This document shows, piece after piece, positions 25,120-34,894 of a stretch of 64,000 nt of DNA. The stretch is from Novosphingobium marinum (lineage in GTDB: Bacteria > Pseudomonadota > Alphaproteobacteria > Sphingomonadales > Sphingomonadaceae). The notes below the pieces were generated by a model. The model saw only the letters and a program-made list of their open reading frames with translations, was not told the origin of the DNA and searched no databases. Numbering within the stretch: the first letter of the stretch is position 1; every line of letters starts with the position of its first letter. Where the stretch lies: NCBI RefSeq assembly GCF_013408095.1, contig NZ_JACBZF010000005.1, forward strand, positions 1 to 64,000, written 5' to 3'. The position numbers were made by a program, and so were the translations under genes.

Positions 25120-25514
25120 GATTCTCTTTCCTCTTGTTTTTTCGAACCCAGGATTTCGAGCGCGCAGGACGGATCGCCCCGCGCGAAAACGCGGCACTGC
25201 CGGATCGCGCGACGCGCGTCCGAAACGCAAAAGTATGCCCAGTGATGAACGGATTCCCGTCCCCGCGGACGGCCCGTTAGGGGAAATGGAAAATAAAATC
25301 CATAACTTCTTATGCAAAAATGCACGAAGTATCATCGGGGCGTTGCATGAACACAACACCGGGCCTATTCGGTTTTCACGCTGTGGACTGTCGCCGGATG
25401 GCCTGCACGGGACGATACCGTTCGTTTGCAGGGTCGCTTCGGGTCTCTGACATTCGTTCCAATTTCGGAAGTAATATATAATTCAGTCCGAATTTTTATT
25501 TTAAGGAGTACTTC
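25120..25514. other. Gene-free divergent promoter region, AT-rich towards the right
   Basis: 395 bases without a credible gene between the divergent receptor and BCCT genes. An imperfect inverted repeat lies near 25304-25331 (ACTTC/GAAGT outside TGCA/TGCA). The right 60 bases are clearly AT-rich and carry a -10-like TATAAT. An 84-codon upward extension of the receptor frame into this region lacks any signal-peptide logic and was not accepted. Confidence 0.6.
25464..25492 (+). promoter_or_regulatory. -10-like box flanked by an inverted repeat before the BCCT gene
   Basis: TATAAT at 25477-25482 sits 32 bases before the GTG start. It is bracketed by TTCGGA (25464-25469) and TCCGAA (25487-25492), a perfect 6-bp inverted repeat with 17 bases between. 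That geometry suits a repressor covering the promoter. The -35 match is weak. The binding protein is unknown; the Crp/Fnr protein at 28607 is one candidate. Confidence 0.4.
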
Positions 25515-27077
<1,563 letters not shown>

Positions 27078-27129
27078 GGCAAGGAACCGGGGCCGGCCCT
27101 CCGCGCTTTCCATCGAAAGGAGGCGTTCG

Positions 27130-28482
27130 ATGTTGCTCGAGAAGATCAAGACACCCGGACTTTCGCACTTGTCATATCTCATAGGTTCCGGAGGCGAGGC
27201 GGCGGTCGTCGATCCCCGGCGCGACTGCGAAATCTACGTCGAAAAGGCGCGGTCGCAGGGGCTGCGCATCACCTACGTGTTCGAAACGCACCGCAACGAG
27301 GACCTTGTGTCGGGCGCGCCGGTGCTCGCCGCGATGACCGGCGCGAAAGTGCTGCACGGGCCCAATCCGGCAGGCGCGGTCGCCTATGCCGATACCGCGC
27401 GCGACGGCGACCGGTTCGGGATCGGGCAACTGCGGATCGAGGCGATCGAGACCCCCGGTCACACGGACGACCACCTGGCCTTCGCGATTCACGACACGGC
27501 GTACCCGCAAGGGGCGGTGGGCGTCTTCACCGGCGACGCGCTGTTCGTCGGAGACGTCGGGCGCACCGATTTCTATCCCGATCGCAAGCGCGAGGTGGCC
27601 GGAATGCTGTGGGATTCGCTGCACAGGATTCTTGCGCTAGGCGATCAGGCCATTGTCTATCCGGCGCACGGGGCAGGGTCTGTCTGCGGATCGGGCATGG
27701 CCGAGCGCGAGTTCTCGACCGTGGGCCACGAACGGCGCAACAACCCGCGCCTGCAATTCGAAAGCCGCGAGGCCTTCGTCGACTTCAAGGTAGCCGAAAA
27801 CCATTACCAGCCGCCCTATTTCCGGCTGATGGAGCGCCTCAACCTCGAAGGCGGGGAAGCCGTCCCGCGCGTGATGGCGCCAGAACCGATGACGCTGGCC
27901 GCGCTGAAGGCATGCGGTGCCGATCACGTGATCGACGTGCGCGAGCCGATGGCCTACGCCTCGGGCCATCTTCCGGGCAGCATGTGCCTCCCCGTGGGCA
28001 TGATCCCGGCGTTCGCTGGCTGGTTCATCGGCGAAGGGGATTCGATCGCGCTGGTCGGGTCGGACACCGGGCAGTTGCACGGCGCGGCCGAGCACCTCTC
28101 GCGGATCGCGCTCGACAACATCGTCGGCGGATACACCGGCATGGTGCCCGCAGCGGCGGCGGGAACCGCGATGTCGGCGACGCCCATGATCGGCACCGAG
28201 GAGGTCTCGCGCCGGCTGGAAGGAAACGCCGACAACTGGACGCTGCTCGACGTGCGCTCGATCGACGAACGCAAGGAAGCCGCGATCGACGGGTCGCTGC
28301 ACATCTACGCGGGCGAACTCGCCCCGCGCTGGCGCGAACTCGATCCTGCTCGCCATTACACGCTGATGTGCGCAAGCGGCATGCGCGCGACGGTCGCCGC
28401 GGGATGGCTGCAGAGCCGCGGATTCACGAATATCGATGTCTATCTGGGATCGATGGGCGCGTGGTCGGCTTCGAAGAATTAG
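27130..28482 (+). CDS. Metallo-beta-lactamase-fold protein with two rhodanese domains
   Basis: 450 residues; ATG at 27130 after AAAGGAGG. The N-terminal domain resembles persulfide dioxygenases (ETHE1/CstB type). The first metal motif reads THRNED (residues 53-58) in place of THxHxDH, so His54 and Asp58 remain but two His are lost; PGHTDDH (His111), TGDALFVGD (Asp136) and YPAHGAG (His180) are kept. The retained His54, His111 and Asp136 match the mononuclear iron ligands of ETHE1. Two rhodanese-like domains follow: one degenerate (about 285-370) and one with the active-site-like loop MCASGMRA (Cys414). Likely role is sulfane-sulfur handling. Encoded with a BCCT transporter. Confidence 0.9.
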   Translation: MLLEKIKTPGLSHLSYLIGSGGEAAVVDPRRDCEIYVEKARSQGLRITYVFETHRNEDLVSGAPVLAAMTGAKVLHGPNPAGAVAYADTARDGDRFGIGQLRIEAIETPGHTDDHLAFAIHDTAYPQGAVGVFTGDALFVGDVGRTDFYPDRKREVAGMLWDSLHRILALGDQAIVYPAHGAGSVCGSGMAEREFSTVGHERRNNPRLQFESREAFVDFKVAENHYQPPYFRLMERLNLEGGEAVPRVMAPEPMTLAALKACGADHVIDVREPMAYASGHLPGSMCLPVGMIPAFAGWFIGEGDSIALVGSDTGQLHGAAEHLSRIALDNIVGGYTGMVPAAAAGTAMSATPMIGTEEVSRRLEGNADNWTLLDVRSIDERKEAAIDGSLHIYAGELAPRWRELDPARHYTLMCASGMRATVAAGWLQSRGFTNIDVYLGSMGAWSASKN

Positions 28483-28524
28483 GAAATTGAACCGTCGGGG
28501 CGCTGATATCTGTCCAGCGTCAAT

Positions 28525-28542
28525 TTATAACCCAGGTTATAA
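28525..28542. promoter_or_regulatory. 8+8 bp inverted repeat before the Crp/Fnr gene
   Basis: TTATAACC-CA-GGTTATAA has perfect 8-bp arms. The right arm contains most of a -10-like TATAAT (28538-28543), 64 bases before the ATG. A protein bound here would block the promoter, so autorepression by the encoded regulator is plausible. It is not the classical Crp or Fnr consensus. Confidence 0.5.
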
Positions 28543-28606
28543 TATTTGAGAAATCGGCATATTATTTTTTCATAACATTGATATTATCCATCTTTTAAGA
28601 AAATAA

Positions 28607-29446
28607 ATGGAACCGCGAGAGCGCTCGTATATTAATGTAGATGTGGAAGACTTTTTCGGAGATATTTCAATCGACATGGATCGCGGCCTTCAAAGCTCTG
28701 CTAGCCTGGTGCCGGATCGACGCCACAATTCGGGCAACGTGCTCGATGCATTTTGCACCCGTCTGGAGGAGTTGTCGCGTGAGCGGTACGACGAGGTGCT
28801 GGAAGACTGCGTCCTGGAGAAAAAGTCGACGGACTCGGACAAGCCGATCTGGGCAGAGGCAGACGCGGCGAGCAAGATATACATCCTGTGTTCCGGCGCG
28901 GCCTACAGCTTCACCATCCTGCCGAACGGTCGACGCTATATCAGCGATGTCTTCGGACCCGGCGCGATCTGCAACTGGAGCCGGCTCGGCGTGGGCGAGT
29001 TGCCTTGCGACATCCTGCTGAAAGCCGCGACCGGATACGTCGCCATCCGGCCCGACAGACTGGCCGAAGCCTTCCGGACAAATCCGCGCCTGCACAATGC
29101 GGTGCTGCGTTTCCAGCACGCGCGCGCCCTGCGCTGCTCGCAGCGGACGCGAACGCTGGTGGTCGGTCAGTCTACCGATCGCTTCATGCACTTCCTTCTG
29201 GATCTGCGGGACGAGTTCGGCCGGCGCCATCTGGAACCCGAAGGCTCTACCATGGTCGAGACCCCGCTATCGCAGCGCGAGATCGCGGACCTGCTCGGCA
29301 TAACGCCGGTCCACCTCAGCCGCACGATCCAGGCGCTGGCGTCGCAGGAGCGCCTTTCGCGAGACGGACGGTTCTTTCAGATCCGCGACACGCCAGCCGA
29401 GGTCGAGCGCCTCGAATACAAGCGCTTCTTTTCTCGCAGGGGTTGA
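28607..29446 (+). CDS. Crp/Fnr-family transcriptional regulator
   Basis: 279 residues. The middle part is the cyclic-nucleotide-binding-like beta roll (IYILCSGAAYSFTILPNGRR, then ISDVFGPGAICNW). The C-terminal winged helix reads LSQREIADLLGITPVHLSRT and then the wing DGRFFQIRD. The Cys pattern does not match the iron-sulfur site of Fnr, so the sensed signal is unknown. Its 124-base upstream region is very AT-rich with a palindrome. A weak AAGAAAA precedes the ATG at 28607; an ATG at 28676 is an alternative. Adjacent sulfur and BCCT genes are likely targets. Confidence 0.88.
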   Translation: MEPRERSYINVDVEDFFGDISIDMDRGLQSSASLVPDRRHNSGNVLDAFCTRLEELSRERYDEVLEDCVLEKKSTDSDKPIWAEADAASKIYILCSGAAYSFTILPNGRRYISDVFGPGAICNWSRLGVGELPCDILLKAATGYVAIRPDRLAEAFRTNPRLHNAVLRFQHARALRCSQRTRTLVVGQSTDRFMHFLLDLRDEFGRRHLEPEGSTMVETPLSQREIADLLGITPVHLSRTIQALASQERLSRDGRFFQIRDTPAEVERLEYKRFFSRRG

Positions 29447-29670
29447 TCCACCTTCTTTTCGGGACCGTCCACCAGCCAGTAACTGCACGATCCGCTGCCC
29501 TGGCGACGCAGTTTGCATACCGTCTCGCCGCGTGAAATCAGCGAAGCCTCGTTCACGTGGGGCTGCTGTTCCAGTATCGGAATCACGAAACCCGGATCGG
29601 GCGCCGTAACGACGCGCCGTTCGATATCGCGGCTGCCTTCTCGGCGCATCAGCAATTCAAATCTTTCCAT
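29377..29670 (-). CDS. Possible small protein of 97 residues
   Basis: Unrecognised and uncertain. In an otherwise gene-free 500-base gap this frame has normal codon choice for its first 70 or so codons and a mixed hydrophobic core (APDPGFVIPILEQQPHVNEA, then SGSCSYWLVDGPEK). GGTGGGT lies before the ATG. The last 24 codons overlap the 3' end of the Crp/Fnr gene in antisense. It could be a genuine small cytoplasmic protein or a shadow. No domain is seen. Confidence 0.4.
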   Translation of the reverse strand: MERFELLMRREGSRDIERRVVTAPDPGFVIPILEQQPHVNEASLISRGETVCKLRRQGSGSCSYWLVDGPEKKVDQPLREKKRLYSRRSTSAGVSRI

Positions 29671-29765
29671 GGCGACCCACCATTGTTGAAGGAGCCGCTC
29701 CCGTGCGACTCGGCTGAATGCTTCGGCAATACTGATACGCGCCCCGGAACTTCGGCAACATCAAA

Positions 29766-29780
29766 TGTGAACCAGTCACA
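29766..29780. promoter_or_regulatory. Crp-like inverted repeat TGTGA-N5-TCACA
   Basis: TGTGA (29766-29770) and TCACA (29776-29780) are exactly the Crp half-sites but with five rather than six bases between. It lies 169 bases before the export operon and downstream of a Crp/Fnr-family gene. The shorter spacing may change or abolish binding. Confidence 0.4.
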
Positions 29781-29786
29781 CGAATC

Positions 29787-29799
29787 GTATCGTCGATAC
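29787..29799. promoter_or_regulatory. Palindrome GTATCG-T-CGATAC before the export operon
   Basis: A perfect 6-bp inverted repeat around one base, seven bases right of the Crp-like site and 150 bases before the HlyD start. The short odd-centred palindrome suits a dimeric repressor. No regulator gene of the export operon is adjacent. Confidence 0.35.
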
Positions 29800-29948
29800 A
29801 CTCTTCCAAGTATTTCCGTTACAATGTGATCAATCCACACACTTCCGGTTCAGGTGGTGGCGGTACGAAAGCCGAAGCTCGCTGCTTGACCTGTCGAGCC
29901 CTGCGCGGGCATGGCGTGCCATCGGCAAGGGGAGTTGCGGGCGCGACG

Positions 29949-30953
29949 ATGGATCGACGCAGGCTTTTGATCGGCTTGGCCATTGTGGCCCTTATCGTGG
30001 CGGCGCTGTTCACCAACGGCTTCGGGCTCCTGGGCGGGCGTGACGGTCCGCTGAAGCTTTATGGGAATGTCGACGTCCGGCAAGTCGATCTCGCCTTCCG
30101 GGTTCCGGGCCGGATCGAGGCCATCGGGCCCGAAGAAGGTGAGAAGGTCAGGCAGGGCGAAGTCCTTGCCGAGCTCGATGCGCGGCCCTTCGCCGATGCC
30201 GTCGCCGCTTCGAGTGGGCAACTCGATGTCGCGCAGGCAGAGCTTGCAAAGGCTCGGTCGGGCAGCCGGCCACAGGAGATCGGGCAGGCCGAGGCGCGGC
30301 TTGCCGAAGCGCGCGCTGCGCTCAACCGGGCGCGGGACGATTACAACCGGCGCTCCGACCTCGTCGAGACAGGCGCGATCAGCCGCCAGCTCTTCGACGC
30401 GACGCAGGCCCAGTACAGGGCGGCGCGCGCGCAGGTCGAACAGGCCGAGGAAGCGCTGTCGTTGGCGCGCGAAGGCGCGCGGGCAGAAGACCGGCAGGCC
30501 GCCGCCGCTCAGGTCAAGTCCGCCGCGGCGCAGCGCGAAAGCGCGCTTACCAATCTCGAGGACACCCGGCTTGTCGCGCCCAATGCGGGAACGCTTCTCA
30601 CGCGCGCGCGCGAGCCGGGAGCCATCGTCCAGCCGGGCGAGACGGTGCTGACGCTCACGATCGACCGGCCGGTGCGCATCCGTGCCTACGTCGGCGCGGA
30701 CGACCTGTCGCGTATTTCGCCGGGGATGAACGTGGAGGTGACGGCGGATGGCAATACCCGTACCTACAAGGGACGGATCAGCCAGATATCGCCGACGGCC
30801 GAATTCACGCCGAAGACCGTGCAGACCGAGGACCTGCGCACCGACCTCGTCTACCGGGTGAGGGTGCTCATCGGAAATCCCGACGATGCGCTGCGGCAGG
30901 GACAGCCGGTGACCATCGCCGTGCCCGGCGCGCGCCCGCCAGCCGACGATTGA
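29949..30953 (+). CDS. HlyD-family periplasmic adaptor (membrane fusion protein)
   Basis: 334 residues; ATG at 29949 chosen because MDRRRLLIGLAIVALIVAAL is an N-terminal membrane anchor. A split biotinyl-lipoyl-like domain (LKLYGNVDVRQVDLAFRVPG, then LVAPNAGTLLTRAREPGAIV) flanks a long alpha-hairpin coiled coil (about 90-200, EARLAEARAALNRARDDY). It resembles YbhG-type adaptors. The adaptor would link the two ABC-2 permeases to the outer-membrane channel encoded four genes downstream. Its TGA overlaps the ATG of the ATPase by one base. Confidence 0.93.
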   Translation: MDRRRLLIGLAIVALIVAALFTNGFGLLGGRDGPLKLYGNVDVRQVDLAFRVPGRIEAIGPEEGEKVRQGEVLAELDARPFADAVAASSGQLDVAQAELAKARSGSRPQEIGQAEARLAEARAALNRARDDYNRRSDLVETGAISRQLFDATQAQYRAARAQVEQAEEALSLAREGARAEDRQAAAAQVKSAAAQRESALTNLEDTRLVAPNAGTLLTRAREPGAIVQPGETVLTLTIDRPVRIRAYVGADDLSRISPGMNVEVTADGNTRTYKGRISQISPTAEFTPKTVQTEDLRTDLVYRVRVLIGNPDDALRQGQPVTIAVPGARPPADD

Positions 30954-32668
30954 TGGCACGGCCCGTCGCCAGCGCGCGGGGCGTCGTCAAGCGTTTCGGC
31001 GAGGGCGCGCCGCCCGCGCTCGACGGCGTGGACCTCGTGGTCGAGACGGGGAGGATGACCGGCCTCGTCGGCCCGGACGGCGCGGGCAAGACGACATTGA
31101 TGCGGATGCTGGCCGGCCTCGTCGATCCGGATGCCGGGGAAATCCGGATCGAGGGGTGCACGCCCGACGAGATGGACCGCAGCCGCATCGGCTACATGCC
31201 CCAGCGTTTCGGCCTCTACGAGGACCTTTCGGTCTCCGAGAACCTCAATCTCTATGCAGACCTGCGCGGCCTTGCCGAGAACGAGCGCGAGGAGCGTTTC
31301 GCGATGCTGCTGCGCTTCACCGACCTCGCTCGTTTCCAGCAGCGGCTGGCCGGCAACCTGTCGGGCGGGATGAAGCAGAAGCTGGGCCTTGCCTGCGCGC
31401 TGGTTCGCGAACCGGCGCTCCTGCTGCTGGACGAGCCGAGCGTCGGCGTCGATCCCGTGTCCCGCCGCGAACTGTGGGCGATGGTGCGCGAACTCGTCGG
31501 CGAAGGAATGGGCGTGCTGTGGTCGACCGCCTACCTCGACGAGGCGGAAAAGTGCGACAGCGTCTACCTGCTCAACGAGGGCGGCCTCCTGTACGACGGC
31601 CCGCCCGGCGACCTGACCGGACCGCTCGAGGGCCGGGTCTTCCGCATCGCGCTGCCCGAGAAGTCGCGACGCTCGACCCTGCGACGCGCGCTCGACGACG
31701 AGGCAGTGGCGGACGGGACCGTCCATGGCGATGCGGTCCGCCTGCTCATGCGAAAAGGCGGCGACGTGGCGACCGTCGCCAAGCCATCCGGCGCGGACGA
31801 CGCGAAGCCGGTACCGGCCCGGCCCCGCTTCGAGGATGCCTTCGTCGACCTGCTCGGCGGCGGTCCGGGCGGATCGTCCGACCTTGCCGACGCCTATCGC
31901 GACATTCCGCCCGACGATACACCCGCGATCGCCGCCGACGGGCTGACCAAGCGTTTCGGCGATTTCACCGCCGCGCACGACATCCGCTTCACCGTCGGGC
32001 AGGGGCAGGTCTTCGGCCTTCTCGGACCCAACGGCGCGGGCAAGTCGACGACCTTCAAGATGCTGTGCGGCCTGCTGACTCCCACGGAAGGGTCGGGCGC
32101 TGTCGCCGGCTACGACCTGCGCCATGCACGGGCGGAAGTGCGCCAGTCGCTGGGCTACATGGCACAGAAGTTCTCGCTCTACGGCGATCTTTCGGTGCGC
32201 CAGAACCTCGACTTTTTCGCAGGGGCCTACGGGCTGGGAGGACGCCGCGCGCGCGAGGCGATCGGCCAGGCGATCGAGACCTTTCACCTCCAGCGCTACC
32301 TCGGCCAGAACGCCGGCGGGCTGCCGCTCGGCTTCAAGCAGCGCCTCGCGCTCGCCTGCGCGGTGCTGCACCAGCCGCCGGTGATCTTTCTCGACGAGCC
32401 GACCTCAGGCGTCGATCCCATCGTGCGGCGCGAATTCTGGACGCACATCAACGGCCTGGTCGAACGCGGCGTGAGCGTGCTCGTCACCACGCACTTCATG
32501 GAAGAGGCCGAGTACTGCGACCGGATCGCACTGATCTATCGCTCCGAACAGATCGCGACCGGAACCCCGGACGAGCTGAAGGCGATGGCCGGGGACGGGG
32601 ACGCGACGATGGAAGACGCGTTCATCGCCCTGATCGAGGCGAGCGACGCCAGGCGAGAAGCCGCGTGA
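30953..32668 (+). CDS. ABC exporter ATPase with two nucleotide-binding domains
   Basis: 571 residues, YbhF-like. The first domain has Walker A GPDGAGKTT (about 40-48), signature LSGGMKQKL and Walker B LLLLDEPSVGVDP. The second has GPNGAGKST (about 358-366), a changed signature PLGFKQRLALAC and VIFLDEPTSGVDP. The altered second signature is usual in this subfamily. A 60-residue linker separates the halves. It energises the two permeases downstream. The gene starts on the TGATG overlap with hlyD and ends in a GTGA overlap with the first permease. Confidence 0.94.
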   Translation: MARPVASARGVVKRFGEGAPPALDGVDLVVETGRMTGLVGPDGAGKTTLMRMLAGLVDPDAGEIRIEGCTPDEMDRSRIGYMPQRFGLYEDLSVSENLNLYADLRGLAENEREERFAMLLRFTDLARFQQRLAGNLSGGMKQKLGLACALVREPALLLLDEPSVGVDPVSRRELWAMVRELVGEGMGVLWSTAYLDEAEKCDSVYLLNEGGLLYDGPPGDLTGPLEGRVFRIALPEKSRRSTLRRALDDEAVADGTVHGDAVRLLMRKGGDVATVAKPSGADDAKPVPARPRFEDAFVDLLGGGPGGSSDLADAYRDIPPDDTPAIAADGLTKRFGDFTAAHDIRFTVGQGQVFGLLGPNGAGKSTTFKMLCGLLTPTEGSGAVAGYDLRHARAEVRQSLGYMAQKFSLYGDLSVRQNLDFFAGAYGLGGRRAREAIGQAIETFHLQRYLGQNAGGLPLGFKQRLALACAVLHQPPVIFLDEPTSGVDPIVRREFWTHINGLVERGVSVLVTTHFMEEAEYCDRIALIYRSEQIATGTPDELKAMAGDGDATMEDAFIALIEASDARREAA

Positions 32669-33789
32669 AGGCTGCGTCCTCCCTGCGCCGCCTGCGGGCG
32701 ATGATGGTCAAGGAAACGCGCCAGATCCTGCGCGATCCGTCAGCGTTCCTGATTGCTTTCGTGCTGCCGATGACGCTGCTGTTCCTGATGGGTTTCGGCG
32801 TCAACCTCGATGCCAGCAAGACCCGCACCGGCCTTTCGCTGCAGGACGACGGCGCGGCCGCGCAATCGCTGGCGGGCGCCTACGCCGGATCGCGATACTT
32901 CGATATTCGCGCCGTCGGCAGCGTCCGGCAGCTTCGCGAGCGGATGGTGGCGGGCGACATCCGCGCGATCATCGTGATCCCGCCCGATTTCAGCCGCGAC
33001 ACGGCACGCGGCGGCGGCACGATCCAGGTCATCACCGATGGCTCGGTCCCCAACATGGCAGCCTTCATCGCCGCCTATTCCGAAGGCGTGCGCGCTACCT
33101 GGGAGGCAAGCCGTGCCGCCGATGCGGGACGCCAGCCGACGCCGCCGATCGCGCTTTCCGCCCGCTTCTGGTTCAATCCGGAACTGGCCAGCCGCAATTT
33201 CCTCGTGCCCGGTTCGATCGCCGTCGTCATGACGATGATCGGATCGCTCCTCACCGCGCTCGTCGTCGCGCGCGAGTGGGAGCGCGGGACGATGGAGGCG
33301 ATCATGGCGACGCCGGTGCGGATGGGAGAGCTGCTGGTCAGCAAGGTGCTGCCCTACCTTGCCCTCGGCCTCGGCTCGATGGCTCTGTGCGCGGTCGTGG
33401 CGGTGACGGTCTTCGGCGTGCCCTTTCGCGGTTCGGTCGGGGCGCTGATCGTCATCTCGACCATCTACCTCTACCCGGCGCTGTGCCTCGGGCTATTCAT
33501 TTCCGCCGCGTTCAAGAACCAGTTCGTTGCCAGCCAGGTCGCGCTGCTCACCGCATTCCTGCCGACGATGCTGCTTTCGGGCTGGATCTTCGAAATTTCC
33601 TCGATGCCCGCCTGGCTCCAGGGCCTGACCTACGCGGTGCCGGCGCGCTACCTGATCCCGCAGCTCCTCACCGTGTTCCTTGCAGGCGACGACTGGCTGC
33701 TGTTCCTGCCGAACATGGCGGTCCTGTTCGGCTTCGGATCGTTGCTCCTGTTCCTGTGCATCCGCGCGACACGGCGGAGGATCGCATGA
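32665..33789 (+). CDS. ABC-2 type exporter permease (first)
   Basis: 374 residues, YbhS/R-like. The start is GTG at 32665, four bases overlapping the ATPase stop (GTGA); an ATG at 32701 would lose the conserved N-terminal basic region. One N-terminal helix (FLIAFVLPMTLLFLMGFGVN), a large periplasmic domain, and five C-terminal helices with AREWERGTMEAIMATPVR, the conserved ABC-2 loop. It pairs with the next permease as a heterodimer, as in YbhFSR systems. Cargo unknown. Confidence 0.92.
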   Translation: MKAASSLRRLRAMMVKETRQILRDPSAFLIAFVLPMTLLFLMGFGVNLDASKTRTGLSLQDDGAAAQSLAGAYAGSRYFDIRAVGSVRQLRERMVAGDIRAIIVIPPDFSRDTARGGGTIQVITDGSVPNMAAFIAAYSEGVRATWEASRAADAGRQPTPPIALSARFWFNPELASRNFLVPGSIAVVMTMIGSLLTALVVAREWERGTMEAIMATPVRMGELLVSKVLPYLALGLGSMALCAVVAVTVFGVPFRGSVGALIVISTIYLYPALCLGLFISAAFKNQFVASQVALLTAFLPTMLLSGWIFEISSMPAWLQGLTYAVPARYLIPQLLTVFLAGDDWLLFLPNMAVLFGFGSLLLFLCIRATRRRIA

Positions 33790-34892
33790 TCAACTCGCGG
33801 CTGAGGGCGATCATCGTCAAGGAGATCTGGGCGATCATCCGCGACCCGCGCGCGCGCATCCTGCTGATCGCGCCACCGGTGGTGCAGCTTTTCCTGTTCG
33901 GCTTCGCATCGACGATGGAAGTCGACAACATCCGCATCGGCGTGCTCGATCTCGACGGCGGGCGCTGGAGCCGCGAGGTGATCGAGCGGATCGGCGGCAG
34001 CCCGAACGTCGCCGAAGTGCGCCTGCTCCGCTCCGATGCCGAGATGCGCGATGCGATCGACCGGCAGGAGGTGATTGCCGCGCTGCGCTTCCCGCCGCAG
34101 TTCTCCGCCGATGTCGCGGCGGGACGCGGCGGCGTGATCGGCGGGGTGTTCGACGGCAGACGATCGAACGCGGCGCAGATCGTGTCGTCCTACGTCCAGA
34201 CCATCGCGGGCGAAGTGGGAGCGACCGCGGTCCCCATGCGCGCGCCGCCGGGCGGGCAATCGATCGTGCGCAACTTCTTCAACCCCACGCTGGAGGACCA
34301 GTGGTTCGTGCTCCCGGCGCTCGTCGCCATCCTTGCATCGGTTTCGGTGCTGCCCACCGTTTCGCAGTCGGTGGCGCGCGAGCGCGAACTGGGGACGTTC
34401 GACCAGCTCATGGTCTCGCCGCTGCGCACGTACGAGATGCTGACGGGCAAGATGATCCCGCCGATGATCATCGGCTTCGTCAACGTCACCGCGTTCATGA
34501 TCATCCTGCCGCTCGTATTCGGCGTTCCGCTGACCGGATCGCTGGTGCCGTTCTACCTCGCGCTCATCGTCTACCTCGCGGCGCTGAGCGGGCTGGGGAT
34601 GTTGGTATCGGTGCTCAGTTCCACGCAGCAGCAGGCGTTCCTGGGCATATTCGTGGTCATCAATCCGCTGATCATCCTTTCGGGATACGCCAGCCCGGTC
34701 GACAACATGCCCGGCTGGATGCAGGGAGTGGCCGCGACGAATCCCGTCATGTGGTTCCTGAAGATTTCGGAAGGCACCTTCCTGATGGCCATGCCGGCGA
34801 GCGAGGTGCTTGCGAACACCTGGCCGATCGCGATCATCGCGGCGGTGACGATCACGCTGTCGGCGGTCCTGTTCCGGCAGCGCATGGAGTGA
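33786..34892 (+). CDS. ABC-2 type exporter permease (second)
   Basis: 368 residues; ATG at 33786 overlaps the previous stop as ATGA. The layout mirrors its partner: IAPPVVQLFLFGFASTMEVD, then a periplasmic domain, then five helices with ARERELGTFDQLMVSPLRTY and LSGYASPVDNMPGWMQGV. The two permeases differ enough to form a true heterodimer. Two bases then separate it from the outer-membrane channel gene. Confidence 0.92.
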   Translation: MINSRLRAIIVKEIWAIIRDPRARILLIAPPVVQLFLFGFASTMEVDNIRIGVLDLDGGRWSREVIERIGGSPNVAEVRLLRSDAEMRDAIDRQEVIAALRFPPQFSADVAAGRGGVIGGVFDGRRSNAAQIVSSYVQTIAGEVGATAVPMRAPPGGQSIVRNFFNPTLEDQWFVLPALVAILASVSVLPTVSQSVARERELGTFDQLMVSPLRTYEMLTGKMIPPMIIGFVNVTAFMIILPLVFGVPLTGSLVPFYLALIVYLAALSGLGMLVSVLSSTQQQAFLGIFVVINPLIILSGYASPVDNMPGWMQGVAATNPVMWFLKISEGTFLMAMPASEVLANTWPIAIIAAVTITLSAVLFRQRME

Positions 34893-34894
34893 CG

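Noticed and set aside
22384-25245. 953-codon open frame on the plus strand
   Set aside because: It is antisense to a well-supported TonB receptor. High third-position GC keeps stops out of the opposite strand, and the translation has no domain or start signal.
31156-32664. N-terminal part of an 877-codon plus-strand frame
   Set aside because: Only its 3' part (from 32665) is the first ABC-2 permease; the rest overlaps the ATPase in another frame.
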